Assembly: GCF_000196675.2 (NCBI RefSeq)
Contig: NC_015312.1
Location: forward strand, 4,774,001-4,838,000
Direction of reading: 5' to 3'
DNA length: 64,000 nucleotides
Source of the DNA: Pseudonocardia benzenivorans CB1190
GTDB taxonomy: Bacteria; Actinomycetota; Actinomycetes; Mycobacteriales; Pseudonocardiaceae
The translations under genes were made by a program, and so were the position numbers. Positions 48,779 through 57,015 of the stretch are shown piece by piece. Position 1 is the first letter of the stretch, and the number at the start of each line of letters is the position of its first letter. The notes beneath the pieces were generated by a model. The model worked only from the letters and a program-made list of their open reading frames with translations. It made no database searches and was not told the origin of the DNA.

Positions 48779-51142
48779 TTAGCCGCCGGATCGGGGGCCG
48801 CCACCTCCGCCGCCTCCACCACCGCCTCCACCACCGCCCAGCGTCCGCAGACCGGGGGCGCCGCCGGTGGGCAGCGGCTGCGACAGGTCGGCGAGCACGA
48901 CCTGGTCGCCCTGACCGACGCCCGAGAGGATCTGGGTCGACGTCGCGCCGGACGCGCCGATCCGCACCGGCACCGCCACCGGCTTGCCGCCGCGCAGCAC
49001 CTCGACCGTGCTGCCGGCCGGGCCGGTGTGCACCGCCGAGGTCGGGACGGTGAGCACCGCGGTCGCCGACGCCACGGTGAGGGTCACCGTCGCGCCCGAG
49101 CCGGCGGGCAGGGCCGGCGGCGTGCCCGTGAGCGCGATCGTCACGGGGTAGGTGACAGGAGAACCCGTGCCGCGGGGCAGCAGGCCGACCGAGGCCACCG
49201 AACCCGTGATCGGCTGGGCCGAGCCGTCGGACACGACGGTCGCCCTGTCGCCGACGTGCACGCTGCCGATCGAGCTCTCCGGGACCTGGACGGTCACGTC
49301 GTCGGCGCCCTGGCCGAGCACGACGACCTGCGCCGCGCCCGTGCCCCCGCCGACCTGCTGGCCGACGGTGAGGTTCACCGCCGCGACCGTCCCCGCGATC
49401 GGGGCGACGAGCTGGGCCTGGTCGAGGTTCTGCTGCGCGGTCGTCAGCGCGGCCGAGTCGGCGTCGACCTGGGCCTGGTCGGCGGCGAGCTGGGCCGCGG
49501 TGACGACGGTCGTCCGGCCACCGCCCGAGCCCGCGCCCCCGGCCCTGGCACCCGCACCGGCGAAGGCCTGGATCCCGGCGACGCCGCGGTTCGCGGCCGC
49601 CGCACCGCCCGCACCGCCCGCACCGTGACCGGCCGCACCGTTGCCGCCCCCGGCACCGGCAGCGCCGGCTCCGGAAGCAGCGCCGGCTCCGGAAGCACCG
49701 CCCGGTCCGCCCGCACCCGCCGCCCCGCCCGCTCCGCCCGCTCCCGGGGCACCGCCGGAGCCCGCGCCGGTTCCACCTGCACCCCCGGCACCCGCGCCCG
49801 TCCCGCCCGCGCCCGGTCCCCCGGGTCCGCCGGTCCCGCCCGCGCCCGGCCCCCCGGTCCCGGTGCCACCGGTCCCGGACCCGGCGGACCCGCCGGACCC
49901 GCCGGTCCCGGGCCCGCCGGGCCCCGAGCCCCCGGTCCCCGAGCCGCCCGTCCCCGAGCCGCCCGTCCCGGTGCCGCCCGTGCCCGAGCCGCCCGTGCCG
50001 GGGCCGCCCGTCCCGGAGCCGCCCGTCCCGGAGCCGCCCGTGCCGGAGCCCGAACCCGGAGCGACGGCCGCGAGGGCGGCGTCGAGCGCGGCCTCGTCGG
50101 ACGCGAGGGTCTTCTGAGCGGCGGCGACGGCCTGCTGGTCGGCCATGACCGTCCTGATCGCGGCCTGGCAGGTCACGAGCAGGGCCGCGGGCCCCGAGGC
50201 CGCCGACGCGTCGACGACGCCGGACGTGCCCGTCGTGAACACCGCGTCCGACGCGTGCGCGCCCCTCGACGACGACGGCGCGGTCCTCGGAGCCGTGGTG
50301 GGACGAGCCGTCGTCGCCGGGGCCGCAGTCGTCGGCGCTGTCGTCGGCGCGGTCGTCGGCACCGTCGCCGGAGCCGCGGTCGTCGGGGCGGTCGTCGTCG
50401 GGACGGTCGTCGTCGGGGCGGTCGTCCCGGTCACCGGGGTGACCGCGGTGAGGCCCGGCGCCAGCACCGGCGCGCAGGCGGTGGTCGACACGGTGAGGTC
50501 CCGCTGGGCGACCGCGAGCAGCTCATCGGCCTTGCGCTGGTCGGCCAGGACGGCGGTCTGCGCGGCGGGGATGCCGCCCGGCGCCGCGGCGGGGACGACG
50601 TCGGCCGCCGCGACCGCGGTCACCCGGACGGCACCGGGAGGTACGCCGTCGACCGGACCGAGGTCCGCCGACGGCACGGCTCCGGCCCCGACGCCGGCCG
50701 GCTCGGTGGACACGACGTACGAGGCCGGGACCGCACCACCGGCGCCCGCCGCCGACGCCTGGCCCGACCGGTCCGCGGCGAGCCGCGCCTGCGCCGCCGC
50801 GAGCTGCGAGCGGGCCTGCGCGACCTGCGCGTCGAGCGACGTCGTGTCGAGCGTCGCGAGCACCGCGCCCGCGCCGACCTGCTGCCCGACCGTCACCGGG
50901 ACCGTCGTGACCTGCCCGGAGATCGGGAAGGAGAGATCGGCCTCGGACGTGGGCGTGACGGTCCCGGCGGCGTCCAGCGTGGCGGCGACGTCTCCGGTGC
51001 GGGCGACGGCGGTCCGGTAGTCGCCCGAGTCGCTCGCGTTCGCCACGCCCGTGATCACGAGCGCGACGACCAGGACGGTCACCGCCGCGGCGGCGATCCA
51101 GACCCGGCGGCGGACCCCGGTCCTGCGCAGGGCAGCGGTCAT
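48779..51142 (-). CDS. MacA/HlyD-type adaptor protein with long low-complexity inserts
   Basis: The product is 787 aa, about twice the normal length of such adaptors. One N-terminal membrane helix is followed by the biotinyl-lipoyl hairpin start (LDAAGTVTPTSEADLSFPISGQVTTVPVTVGQQVGAGAVLATLD, in parts). An Ala-rich coiled region and a Pro/Thr-rich insert (PTTTAPTTAAPA type) come next, then a GTGGS-repeat insert and a second lipoyl half (LVAPIAGTVAAVNLTVGQQVGGG). It ends in a poly-Gly tail. The two halves around the inserts match a normal adaptor. It follows the permease with a 1-nt overlap and is the second adaptor of this exporter operon. Confidence 0.88.
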   Translation of the reverse strand: MTAALRRTGVRRRVWIAAAAVTVLVVALVITGVANASDSGDYRTAVARTGDVAATLDAAGTVTPTSEADLSFPISGQVTTVPVTVGQQVGAGAVLATLDTTSLDAQVAQARSQLAAAQARLAADRSGQASAAGAGGAVPASYVVSTEPAGVGAGAVPSADLGPVDGVPPGAVRVTAVAAADVVPAAAPGGIPAAQTAVLADQRKADELLAVAQRDLTVSTTACAPVLAPGLTAVTPVTGTTAPTTTVPTTTAPTTAAPATVPTTAPTTAPTTAAPATTARPTTAPRTAPSSSRGAHASDAVFTTGTSGVVDASAASGPAALLVTCQAAIRTVMADQQAVAAAQKTLASDEAALDAALAAVAPGSGSGTGGSGTGGSGTGGPGTGGSGTGGTGTGGSGTGGSGTGGSGPGGPGTGGSGGSAGSGTGGTGTGGPGAGGTGGPGGPGAGGTGAGAGGAGGTGAGSGGAPGAGGAGGAAGAGGPGGASGAGAASGAGAAGAGGGNGAAGHGAGGAGGAAAANRGVAGIQAFAGAGARAGGAGSGGGRTTVVTAAQLAADQAQVDADSAALTTAQQNLDQAQLVAPIAGTVAAVNLTVGQQVGGGTGAAQVVVLGQGADDVTVQVPESSIGSVHVGDRATVVSDGSAQPITGSVASVGLLPRGTGSPVTYPVTIALTGTPPALPAGSGATVTLTVASATAVLTVPTSAVHTGPAGSTVEVLRGGKPVAVPVRIGASGATSTQILSGVGQGDQVVLADLSQPLPTGGAPGLRTLGGGGGGGGGGGGGGPRSGG
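49645..50060 (-). repeat. 15-bp GTGGS-coding tandem repeats
   Basis: In the second adaptor gene, units of 15 bp (one GTGGS or GxGGP pentapeptide each) repeat about ten times near 49900-50056, then fade into degenerate Gly/Ala/Ser units toward 49645. The regular spacing and the lack of spacers exclude a CRISPR array. Slippage-driven length change between strains is likely. Confidence 0.8.
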
Positions 51143-52374
51143 CACTCGCTCCGCAGTGCGTCGATGGGGGCGAGCCGTGCAGCACGGCTCGCGGGGTACA
51201 CGCCGAACACCAGCCCGATCGCGATCGCGACGACGATCGCGCCGATCGTCACCGGCACGGACACGACGATCGGCTGTCCGATGGCGTGGGAGAGCAGGAA
51301 GGCGGCGAGGCCGCCGAGGATCGCGCCGGCGACGCCGCCCGCGAGCCCCAGCACCCCGGCCTCGACGAGGAACTGCCGGCGGATCACCGACGGCGTCGCG
51401 CCGAGGGCCTTGCGCAGGCCGATCTCGCGGATCCGTTCGGTGACCGACACCAGCATGATGTTCATGACCCCGATGCCGCCGACCAGCAGCGAGATCGCGG
51501 CGATGCCGCCGAGCACGGCGGTCAGGGCGCCGGTGATGGCGTTGGCCGTGTCGAGGATCGACTGCTGGCTGGTGATGGTGAAGTCGGCGTCGGCCGGGTC
51601 GGTGATCCGGTGCAGCGCCGTCAGCTCGGCGTCGGCCTCCTGGTAGGCGCCGGGCAGGACCTCGTTCGACGCCGCCTGCAGGTAGATGGCCTGCACCGCG
51701 GTGCGCGCCGAGCCGCCGATGATCCGGTCGGCGGCCGTGGTGAAGGGCAGGATCGCCTGGTCGTCCTGGTTCGTCGCGGCCGACGACCCCGCGGACGCGA
51801 GCACCCCGACGACGGTCATCGGCACCCCGGCGACGTTCACCGTCCGCCCGACGGCCTGCCCGCCGCCGAACAGCTCCGACGCGGTCACCGACCCGAGCAC
51901 GACGACGGGCGAGTGCGCGGTGACGTCGTCCGTGGTGAGGAAGCGGCCCTCGGCGACGGTCCGGGCGCGGACGCCCGCGTACTCGGGCGTCGTCCCGACG
52001 ACGGTCGTCGTCCAGTTCGCCGTGCCGGCGGTGAGCGCCTCGGAGCGCTGGACGGTCGGCGCGACGGCGGCGACGTCGGGCGCGACGTCGTGGGAGGCGA
52101 GCGCGGTGGCGTCGGCGAGGGTCAAGGTGGAGGCGCTCCCGGCACCGCCGCGCACCCCGTTCGCCCCGGTCGTGCTCCCGGGGGTGACGACGAGCAGGTT
52201 GCTGCCCAGCGCGTTGATCTGCGACGTCACGGTCCGCTGTGCGCCCTGGCCGAGCCCGACGGTGAGCATCACGGCCGCGATGCCGATGAGGATGCCCAGC
52301 ATCGTCAGTCCCGACCGGAGCCGGTGGGACCGGACGGCGTCCCAGCCGGTCCGGATGGTCTCGCGCCAGTTCAC
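51142..52374 (-). CDS. MacB-like ABC transporter permease (FtsX family)
   Basis: The product is 410 aa. One N-terminal helix (LTMLGILIGIAAVMLTVGL), a large periplasmic/extracellular MacB_PCD domain (about residues 45-270), then three helices ending in GVYPASRAARLAPIDALRSE, the FtsX signature. The motif ERIREIGLRKALGATP lies before the third helix. It couples mechanically to the adaptor. The GTG at 52374 overlaps the ATPase stop by 4 nt. Confidence 0.95.
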   Translation of the reverse strand: MNWRETIRTGWDAVRSHRLRSGLTMLGILIGIAAVMLTVGLGQGAQRTVTSQINALGSNLLVVTPGSTTGANGVRGGAGSASTLTLADATALASHDVAPDVAAVAPTVQRSEALTAGTANWTTTVVGTTPEYAGVRARTVAEGRFLTTDDVTAHSPVVVLGSVTASELFGGGQAVGRTVNVAGVPMTVVGVLASAGSSAATNQDDQAILPFTTAADRIIGGSARTAVQAIYLQAASNEVLPGAYQEADAELTALHRITDPADADFTITSQQSILDTANAITGALTAVLGGIAAISLLVGGIGVMNIMLVSVTERIREIGLRKALGATPSVIRRQFLVEAGVLGLAGGVAGAILGGLAAFLLSHAIGQPIVVSVPVTIGAIVVAIAIGLVFGVYPASRAARLAPIDALRSE

Positions 52375-53099
52375 GCGGCGACCCCCGCACCGGTGTCGGA
52401 GTGGATCTCCCCGTCCAGGATCCGCACGACGCGCGAGGCCGCCGCGGCGACGTCCTCCTCGTGCGTGATCAGCACGACGGTGCGGCCGAGCGCGTTGAGC
52501 TCGGCGAGCAGCGCGAGCACGTCGGTGGTCGCGGCGGAGTCGAGGTTGCCCGTCGGCTCGTCGGCCAGCAGCAGGGCGGGTTCGGTGACCAGGGCCCGCG
52601 CGATCGCGACGCGTTGCTGCTGGCCGCCGGAGAGCTCACCGGGACGGTGTTCGGCGCGCGCGGCGAGGCCGACCCGGGCCAGTGCCGCGAGGGCCCGGTC
52701 CCTGCGCTCGGCGCGCGCGACGCCGGCGTAGCTGAGCGGCAGCTCGACGTTGCGCCACGCCGGCATCGACGACAGCAGGTTGAACTGCTGGAAGACGAAC
52801 CCGATGCGCCGGTTGCGGACGGCGGCGAGCTCCTCCTCGTCCATCTGCCCGACGTCGGCGCCCGCCAGCCGGTAGCTGCCGGTCGAGGCGACGTCGAGGC
52901 AGCCCAGTACGTGCATCAACGTCGACTTCCCGGAGCCCGACGGTCCCATGATCGCGACGTACTCGCCCTCGTCGATGCGCAGGTCCACCCCGCGCAGGGC
53001 GTCGACCTCGAGTGGGCCGCTGCGATAGGTCTTGCCGACGCCGACGAGCTCGATGAGGGCCTCGGCGCGGCCGGGCGGGGAGCCTGCGGCGGTGGTCAC
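52371..53099 (-). CDS. MacB-like ABC transporter ATP-binding protein
   Basis: The product is 242 aa, a stand-alone LolD/MacB-type ATPase. Walker A GPSGSGKST, Q-loop FVFQQFNLLSSMPAWRNVELPL, signature LSGGQQQRVAIARAL, Walker B ALLLADEPTGNLDS and switch ITHEEDVA are all present. The YxSGPLEVDALRGVDL start is typical. Its GTG overlaps the first adaptor's stop by 4 nt. Confidence 0.96.
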   Translation of the reverse strand: MTTAAGSPPGRAEALIELVGVGKTYRSGPLEVDALRGVDLRIDEGEYVAIMGPSGSGKSTLMHVLGCLDVASTGSYRLAGADVGQMDEEELAAVRNRRIGFVFQQFNLLSSMPAWRNVELPLSYAGVARAERRDRALAALARVGLAARAEHRPGELSGGQQQRVAIARALVTEPALLLADEPTGNLDSAATTDVLALLAELNALGRTVVLITHEEDVAAAASRVVRILDGEIHSDTGAGVAA

Positions 53100-54550
53100 G
53101 AGCCACCGCCCACGACCGGGCGCGGGCCGCCGCCCCCTGCACCGCCGCCGCCCCCGGCACCGCCGCCGCCGAAGCGGCCGCCGCCGCCACCGCCGCCGCC
53201 ACCGTCACCGCCACCGCGGCCGCCGAACCCGGCGCCGCCGCCGAACCCGCCGAAGCCCCCGCCCCCGCGGCCGGCCGTCGCGCCCGGCGTCCCGGTGGGC
53301 ACGACGACCTCGGTCCCGGCCGTGATCCCGGAGAGGATCTGGGTGCGGGCGCCGTCGGTCGCACCGACCTGCACCGGGACGGTCTTCTCCGAGCCGGCGG
53401 AGTCGACGAGCACCGACGCGTTCGCGCCGGACCCGCGCACCGCGGCGGACGGCACGAGCAGCGCGCCGTCGGTCTGCGACGTGGTGATCGTGACCTGCGC
53501 GGTCTCACCGGCCCGCAGGCTCGACGCGTCGCCGGTCACCGTCAGCGTCACGGGGTAGCTCGCCACCCCGGAGCTGGACGACGCGACGAGCCCGACCGTC
53601 GAGACCGTGGCCGCCACGGGCGTGGTGGTGCCCGTCGGGACGACCTGCGTGCTCTGCCCGGCCTTGAGCGAGGCGACCTCGGTGTCGTCGACGGTCGCGT
53701 TCACGACGAACGTCCCGGTGCTGATCACGACGACGTCCGCCGTCGCGGACGAGGACCCGGCCGCGGACGATCCGCCGCCCGCCCCGGCGCCGCCACTGCC
53801 CCCCACCGCCGATCCGGTACCGGACGACCCGCCCGACGACCCGCCCCCAGACCCGCCCGCCGACCCGCCGCCGGAGACCTGCTGCCCGGCCGTGACGTTC
53901 ACGGCCGCGACCGTCCCGGCGAAGGGTGCGGTCAGCGTCGCCTGGGACAGGTTGCGCCGGGCCACGGCGAGCTGGGCCTGGGCCGCGGACAGGGCGGCGG
54001 CGTCGGCGTTGCGCTGGGCGGCGCTCGTCCCGGAGTCCGCGTCGACCTTCGCCTGCGCGCTCGCGACGCTCGCGTTCGCCTGGGCGACCTGTCCGGGCAG
54101 GCCGGCGGAGTCGACCGTCGCGAGGGTGGCCCCCGCGGCGACCTGCTGGCCCACGGTCACCGACACCGACGTCACCTGCCCGGAGACGCCGAAGTCGAGG
54201 TCGGCGCGCTGTGCGGGCGCGATCGTGCCCGTGGCGCCGACGGTCGTGCGCAGCGTCCCCACCTGGGCCCGCACCAGCGTGGGTGCCGGGCCCGCCGACG
54301 AGCCCGGCAGCGTCACCGCCAGCACCACGCCCACGACGACGACCACGACCGCCGCGACGACGATCCAGCGCACCCGGCGCGACCAGGACCGCGGCGCGAG
54401 CGCCCGCCGCCGGGCCGCACCGGCCCCCGGTGGCGACCCGCCCGCTGCCGGCCCGGCCCCGATCGGCGCCGTGTCCGCCGCACCGGCGACACCGGGCGCC
54501 GTCTCCTCGACGGATGACTCGGCCAACTCGAACTCCCACCGCTCGCACAC
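53096..54550 (-). CDS. MacA-like efflux adaptor protein, first gene of the exporter operon
   Basis: The product is 484 aa from the GTG at 54550. A 60-residue polar N-terminus precedes one membrane helix (WIVVAAVVVVVVGVVLAVTLPG). The lipoyl/barrel domains are split by an Ala-rich helical hairpin (ASVASAQAKVDADSG...) and a short Gly/Ser insert. The C-terminal 60 residues are almost pure Gly. The lipoyl halves (TVGATGTIAPAQRADLDFGVSGQV; LTAPFAGTVAAVNVTAGQQV) match the second adaptor closely, so one arose by duplication. The start is only moderately certain. Confidence 0.85.
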   Translation of the reverse strand: MCERWEFELAESSVEETAPGVAGAADTAPIGAGPAAGGSPPGAGAARRRALAPRSWSRRVRWIVVAAVVVVVVGVVLAVTLPGSSAGPAPTLVRAQVGTLRTTVGATGTIAPAQRADLDFGVSGQVTSVSVTVGQQVAAGATLATVDSAGLPGQVAQANASVASAQAKVDADSGTSAAQRNADAAALSAAQAQLAVARRNLSQATLTAPFAGTVAAVNVTAGQQVSGGGSAGGSGGGSSGGSSGTGSAVGGSGGAGAGGGSSAAGSSSATADVVVISTGTFVVNATVDDTEVASLKAGQSTQVVPTGTTTPVAATVSTVGLVASSSSGVASYPVTLTVTGDASSLRAGETAQVTITTSQTDGALLVPSAAVRGSGANASVLVDSAGSEKTVPVQVGATDGARTQILSGITAGTEVVVPTGTPGATAGRGGGGFGGFGGGAGFGGRGGGDGGGGGGGGGRFGGGGAGGGGGAGGGGPRPVVGGGS

Positions 54551-54885
54551 CGAATCCAGGCCGGTGCCCCGCGGCCGGCGGGCCGACGCTAACCGCGGTC
54601 CCTGAGAGCGGCACCAGGCGAGTCTGGGAGTGCGCTGAGAGCCGGCGCGTCCGAAAAGGACGGTGCCGGACATCGGGGTACGAACGGGCCGAGACCGCGT
54701 CGGCGAGGCGCCGGTGCGACCGATCACGTCACATCCGCGGCGGCCGGGTCGGGCGGCGCGGTCCCCCGCTCGCGTGGATCAGCACGTCGGAGTACCCACC
54801 CTGAAATGTCCGGACAATTAACCGGACACTCCCAGGGGCCAGACGGTCTTTGGCCTCAGCCGTCCGGACATGGCACCCTGAACGC
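54551..54885. other. Divergent control region between exporter and sulfur operon
   Basis: About 335 bp without a gene. It contains the promoters of both operons, the TGTCCGGACA cluster, and TTGGCC-N18-CACCCT (about 54850-54879) as a plausible -35/-10 pair. The last element lies 6 nt before the leader GTG, so the leader transcript may be leaderless. Confidence 0.55.
54807..54870. promoter_or_regulatory. TGTCCGGACA operator cluster
   Basis: A perfect 10-bp palindrome TGTCCGGACA stands at 54807-54816, a half site CCGGACA at 54822-54828, and a 9/10 copy CGTCCGGACA at 54861-54870. The two full sites are 54 bp apart, about five helical turns. The second overlaps the -35/-10 spacer of the leader ORF. 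A sulfur-status regulator is the natural guess, but the protein is unknown. Confidence 0.55.
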
Positions 54886-54969
54886 GTGAATGCGCTGACC
54901 CTGCGGCTCGTGGCCCGTCGCCACGTCGATCTGCAGCGTGTCACCAGCGCGATCTGTCGCGCGAGCTGA
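54886..54969 (+). CDS. Leader peptide of the sulfur-assimilation operon
   Basis: A 27-codon ORF starts at GTG 54886 and ends at TGA 54967-54969. The middle reads LVARRHVDLQRVTSAICRAS. I recall the RRHVDL-xRVxSAxCR pattern as that of the short ORFs annotated as putative leader peptides before actinobacterial sulfur genes. A single Cys codon lies four codons from the stop. Ribosome stalling there when Cys-tRNA is scarce could change folding of the RNA before sir. The gene is probably leaderless, as the -10 is only 6 nt upstream. The stop is 125 nt before sir. Confidence 0.75.
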   Translation: MNALTLRLVARRHVDLQRVTSAICRAS

Positions 54970-55074
54970 GCCCGCGCGCCGCCGTCCCACCACGGATCGA
55001 TCACCGGCGCAGGGTGAGCCGCGCTCCGGTTGTCGTTCGCTGCCGCACGATTCCCGGGGGTCGGTGAGCCCTGC

Positions 55075-55087
55075 CCTCCTCCGGAGG
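55075..55087 (+). promoter_or_regulatory. Hairpin that masks the sir ribosome binding site
   Basis: CCTCC (55075-55079), loop TCC, GGAGG (55083-55087). The right arm is the Shine-Dalgarno of sir, whose TTG start lies 7 nt further on. Alternative pairing upstream, set by the leader ribosome, could open it. Confidence 0.5.
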
Positions 55088-55094
55088 CCCCGAA

Positions 55095-56774
55095 TTGCCG
55101 CCCACCACCCCGCCCGCGAAGTCCCCTGCGCGCCCGAAGCGCGGTGAGGGCCAGTGGAAGCTCGGCCACCGTGAGCCGCTGAACCCGAACGAGCGCGTCA
55201 AGCGCGACGACGACGGGCTCAACGTTCGTGCGCGGATCGAGAACATCTACTCCAAGCAGGGGTTCGACGCGATCGACCCGTCCGACCTGCGCGGCCGGAT
55301 GCGCTGGTGGGGTCTGTACACCCAGCGCAAGCCCGGGATCGACGGCGGCCGGACCGCGGCGCTCGAGCCCGAGGAGCTCGACGACCGCTACTTCATGCTC
55401 CGGGTCCGCATCGACGGCGGCGCCCTGACCACCGAGCAGCTGCGCGTCGTCGGCGAGATCTCCGAGCAGTACGCCCGCGACACCGCGGACGTCACCGACC
55501 GGCAGAACGTCCAGTACCACTGGATCGCCATCGAGGACATGCCGGCGATCTGGAAGCGGCTGGAGGGCGTCGGCCTGCTCACCACCGAGGCCTGCGGCGA
55601 CACCCCGCGCGTCATCCTCGGGTCCCCCGTCGCCGGGATCTCCGCCGACGAGGTGCTCGACCCCGAGCCCGCGATCCGCACGATCCTCGACCGCTACATC
55701 GGCAGCCCCGAGTTCTCCAACCTGCCGCGCAAGTTCAAGACCGCCATCTCCTGGCAGCAGGACGTCGCGCACGAGGTCAACGACGTCTCGTTCATCGGCT
55801 CGGTGCACCCCGAGCACGGGCCGGGCTTCGACGTCTGGGTCGGCGGCGGGCTGTCGACGAACCCGAAGATCGCGCAGCGGCTGGGCGCCTGGGTCCCGCT
55901 CGACGAGGTCCCCGACGTGTGGGCCGGGATCATCTCCGTCTTCCGCGACTACGGCTACCGCCGGCTGCGCCACCGCGCCCGCATCAAGTTCCTGATCGCC
56001 GACTGGGGCGCCGCGGAGTTCCGCCGGGTCCTGGAGGAGGAGTACCTGGGCCGCCCGCTCGTCGACGGCCCGGCACCCGCGACCCCGGAGCGCCCGATCG
56101 ACCACATCGGCGTCCACAAGCAGACCGACGGCCGCAACTACATCGGCGTGGCGCCGGCGTCCGGCCGGGTCTCGGGGACGACGCTGGTCGCGCTCGCCAA
56201 GGCGGCGGAGTCGGTCGGCTCGCGCCGGGTCCGGCTCACCCCGCAGCAGAAGATCGTCGTGCTCGACGTGCCCGACGAGAGCGTCGCGGCCCTCACCGAG
56301 GAGCTCGCGGGCCTCGGTCTGCAGGCCGATCCGTCGCCGTGGCGGCGAGCGACCATGGCCTGCACGGGCATCGAGTTCTGCAAGCTCGCGATCGTCGAGA
56401 CCAAGGAGCGGGCGATCCGGCTGGTCGACGAGCTGGAGCAGCGCCTCGCCGACGTCCACCCGGACGTCCCGATCTCGATCCACCTCAACGGCTGCCCCAA
56501 CTCCTGCGCGCGCACCCAGGTCGCCGACATCGGGCTCAAGGGCCAGATCGTCACCGACGCCGACGGCAACCAGGTCGAGGGCTTCCAGGTGCACCTGGGC
56601 GGCGGGCTGGGTCTCGACGCCGGGTTCGGCCGCAAGCTGCGCGGCCTCAAGGTCACCAGCGCCGAGCTGGGCGACTACGTCGACCGGATCGTGCGCAACT
56701 ACGTCGCGCAGCGCACCGAGGGCGAGCGGTTCGCACAGTGGGTGCTGCGCGCCGACGAGGACGCCCTCACGTGA
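55095..56774 (+). CDS. sir: Ferredoxin-dependent assimilatory sulfite reductase
   Basis: The product is 559 aa, cytoplasmic, and reduces sulfite to sulfide with six electrons. Four cysteines bind the 4Fe-4S/siroheme centre: Cys423 and Cys429 (ACTGIEFC), Cys467 and Cys471 (NGCPNSC). Two ferredoxin-like halves carry RYFMLRVRIDGGALTTEQLR and KFKTAISWQQDVAHEVND. It matches mycobacterial NirA (Rv2391) by length and position next to cysH. The TTG at 55095 is the start, with GGAGG at ideal spacing. It heads the operon that follows. Confidence 0.95.
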   Translation: MPPTTPPAKSPARPKRGEGQWKLGHREPLNPNERVKRDDDGLNVRARIENIYSKQGFDAIDPSDLRGRMRWWGLYTQRKPGIDGGRTAALEPEELDDRYFMLRVRIDGGALTTEQLRVVGEISEQYARDTADVTDRQNVQYHWIAIEDMPAIWKRLEGVGLLTTEACGDTPRVILGSPVAGISADEVLDPEPAIRTILDRYIGSPEFSNLPRKFKTAISWQQDVAHEVNDVSFIGSVHPEHGPGFDVWVGGGLSTNPKIAQRLGAWVPLDEVPDVWAGIISVFRDYGYRRLRHRARIKFLIADWGAAEFRRVLEEEYLGRPLVDGPAPATPERPIDHIGVHKQTDGRNYIGVAPASGRVSGTTLVALAKAAESVGSRRVRLTPQQKIVVLDVPDESVAALTEELAGLGLQADPSPWRRATMACTGIEFCKLAIVETKERAIRLVDELEQRLADVHPDVPISIHLNGCPNSCARTQVADIGLKGQIVTDADGNQVEGFQVHLGGGLGLDAGFGRKLRGLKVTSAELGDYVDRIVRNYVAQRTEGERFAQWVLRADEDALT

Positions 56775-56842
56775 CCGAGCTCGCGCTCGGCACGGCGGGT
56801 CCGCGGACGCGGCGGACGAACGCAGGCGAGGAGGTCGCGTGA
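56771..56842 (+). other. Possible 23-codon coupling ORF
   Basis: GTG 56771 overlaps the sir stop (GTGA) and its TGA overlaps the next GTG in the same way. It carries the RBS of the zinc-ribbon gene inside it. It may serve only to bring ribosomes to the next gene. I see no conserved motif in the peptide. Confidence 0.3.
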
Positions 56843-57015
56843 GCGCGCCGACGAGGGCAGTGCCGTTCTACTGCCCGTACTGCGGCGAGGAGGACCTCCG
56901 CCCCGCCGAACAGACCGAGAAGGTGCCGCACGGCGCGTGGTACTGCGCCGACTGCCTGCGCACCTTCACCGTGAAGATGATCGGGATCGGAGTGCCCGAG
57001 GTGACCAAGCGATGA
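56839..57015 (+). CDS. Small zinc-ribbon protein of the sulfur operon
   Basis: The product is 58 aa. A zinc ribbon is formed by Cys12-x2-Cys15 (YCPYCGEEDL) and Cys36-x2-Cys39 (WYCADCLRTF), followed by a short basic end. GAGGAGG lies just upstream of the GTG, and its stop overlaps the cysH start (ATGA). From memory a gene of this size sits at the same place in streptomycete sulfur clusters. The function is unknown; an electron-transfer or assembly role for Sir or CysH is possible. Confidence 0.85.
   Translation: MSAPTRAVPFYCPYCGEEDLRPAEQTEKVPHGAWYCADCLRTFTVKMIGIGVPEVTKR

Noticed and set aside
49641..50117. Possible CRISPR-like or collagen-like Pro-rich array on the plus strand
   Set aside because: The repeats are 15 bp and contiguous without spacers, in frame with the GTGGS tract of the minus-strand adaptor.
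48680..51646. Plus-strand frame of nearly 1000 codons rich in Arg, Gly and Pro
   Set aside because: It is the complement of the repeat-rich adaptor and part of the MacB permease. It has no family resemblance or RBS.
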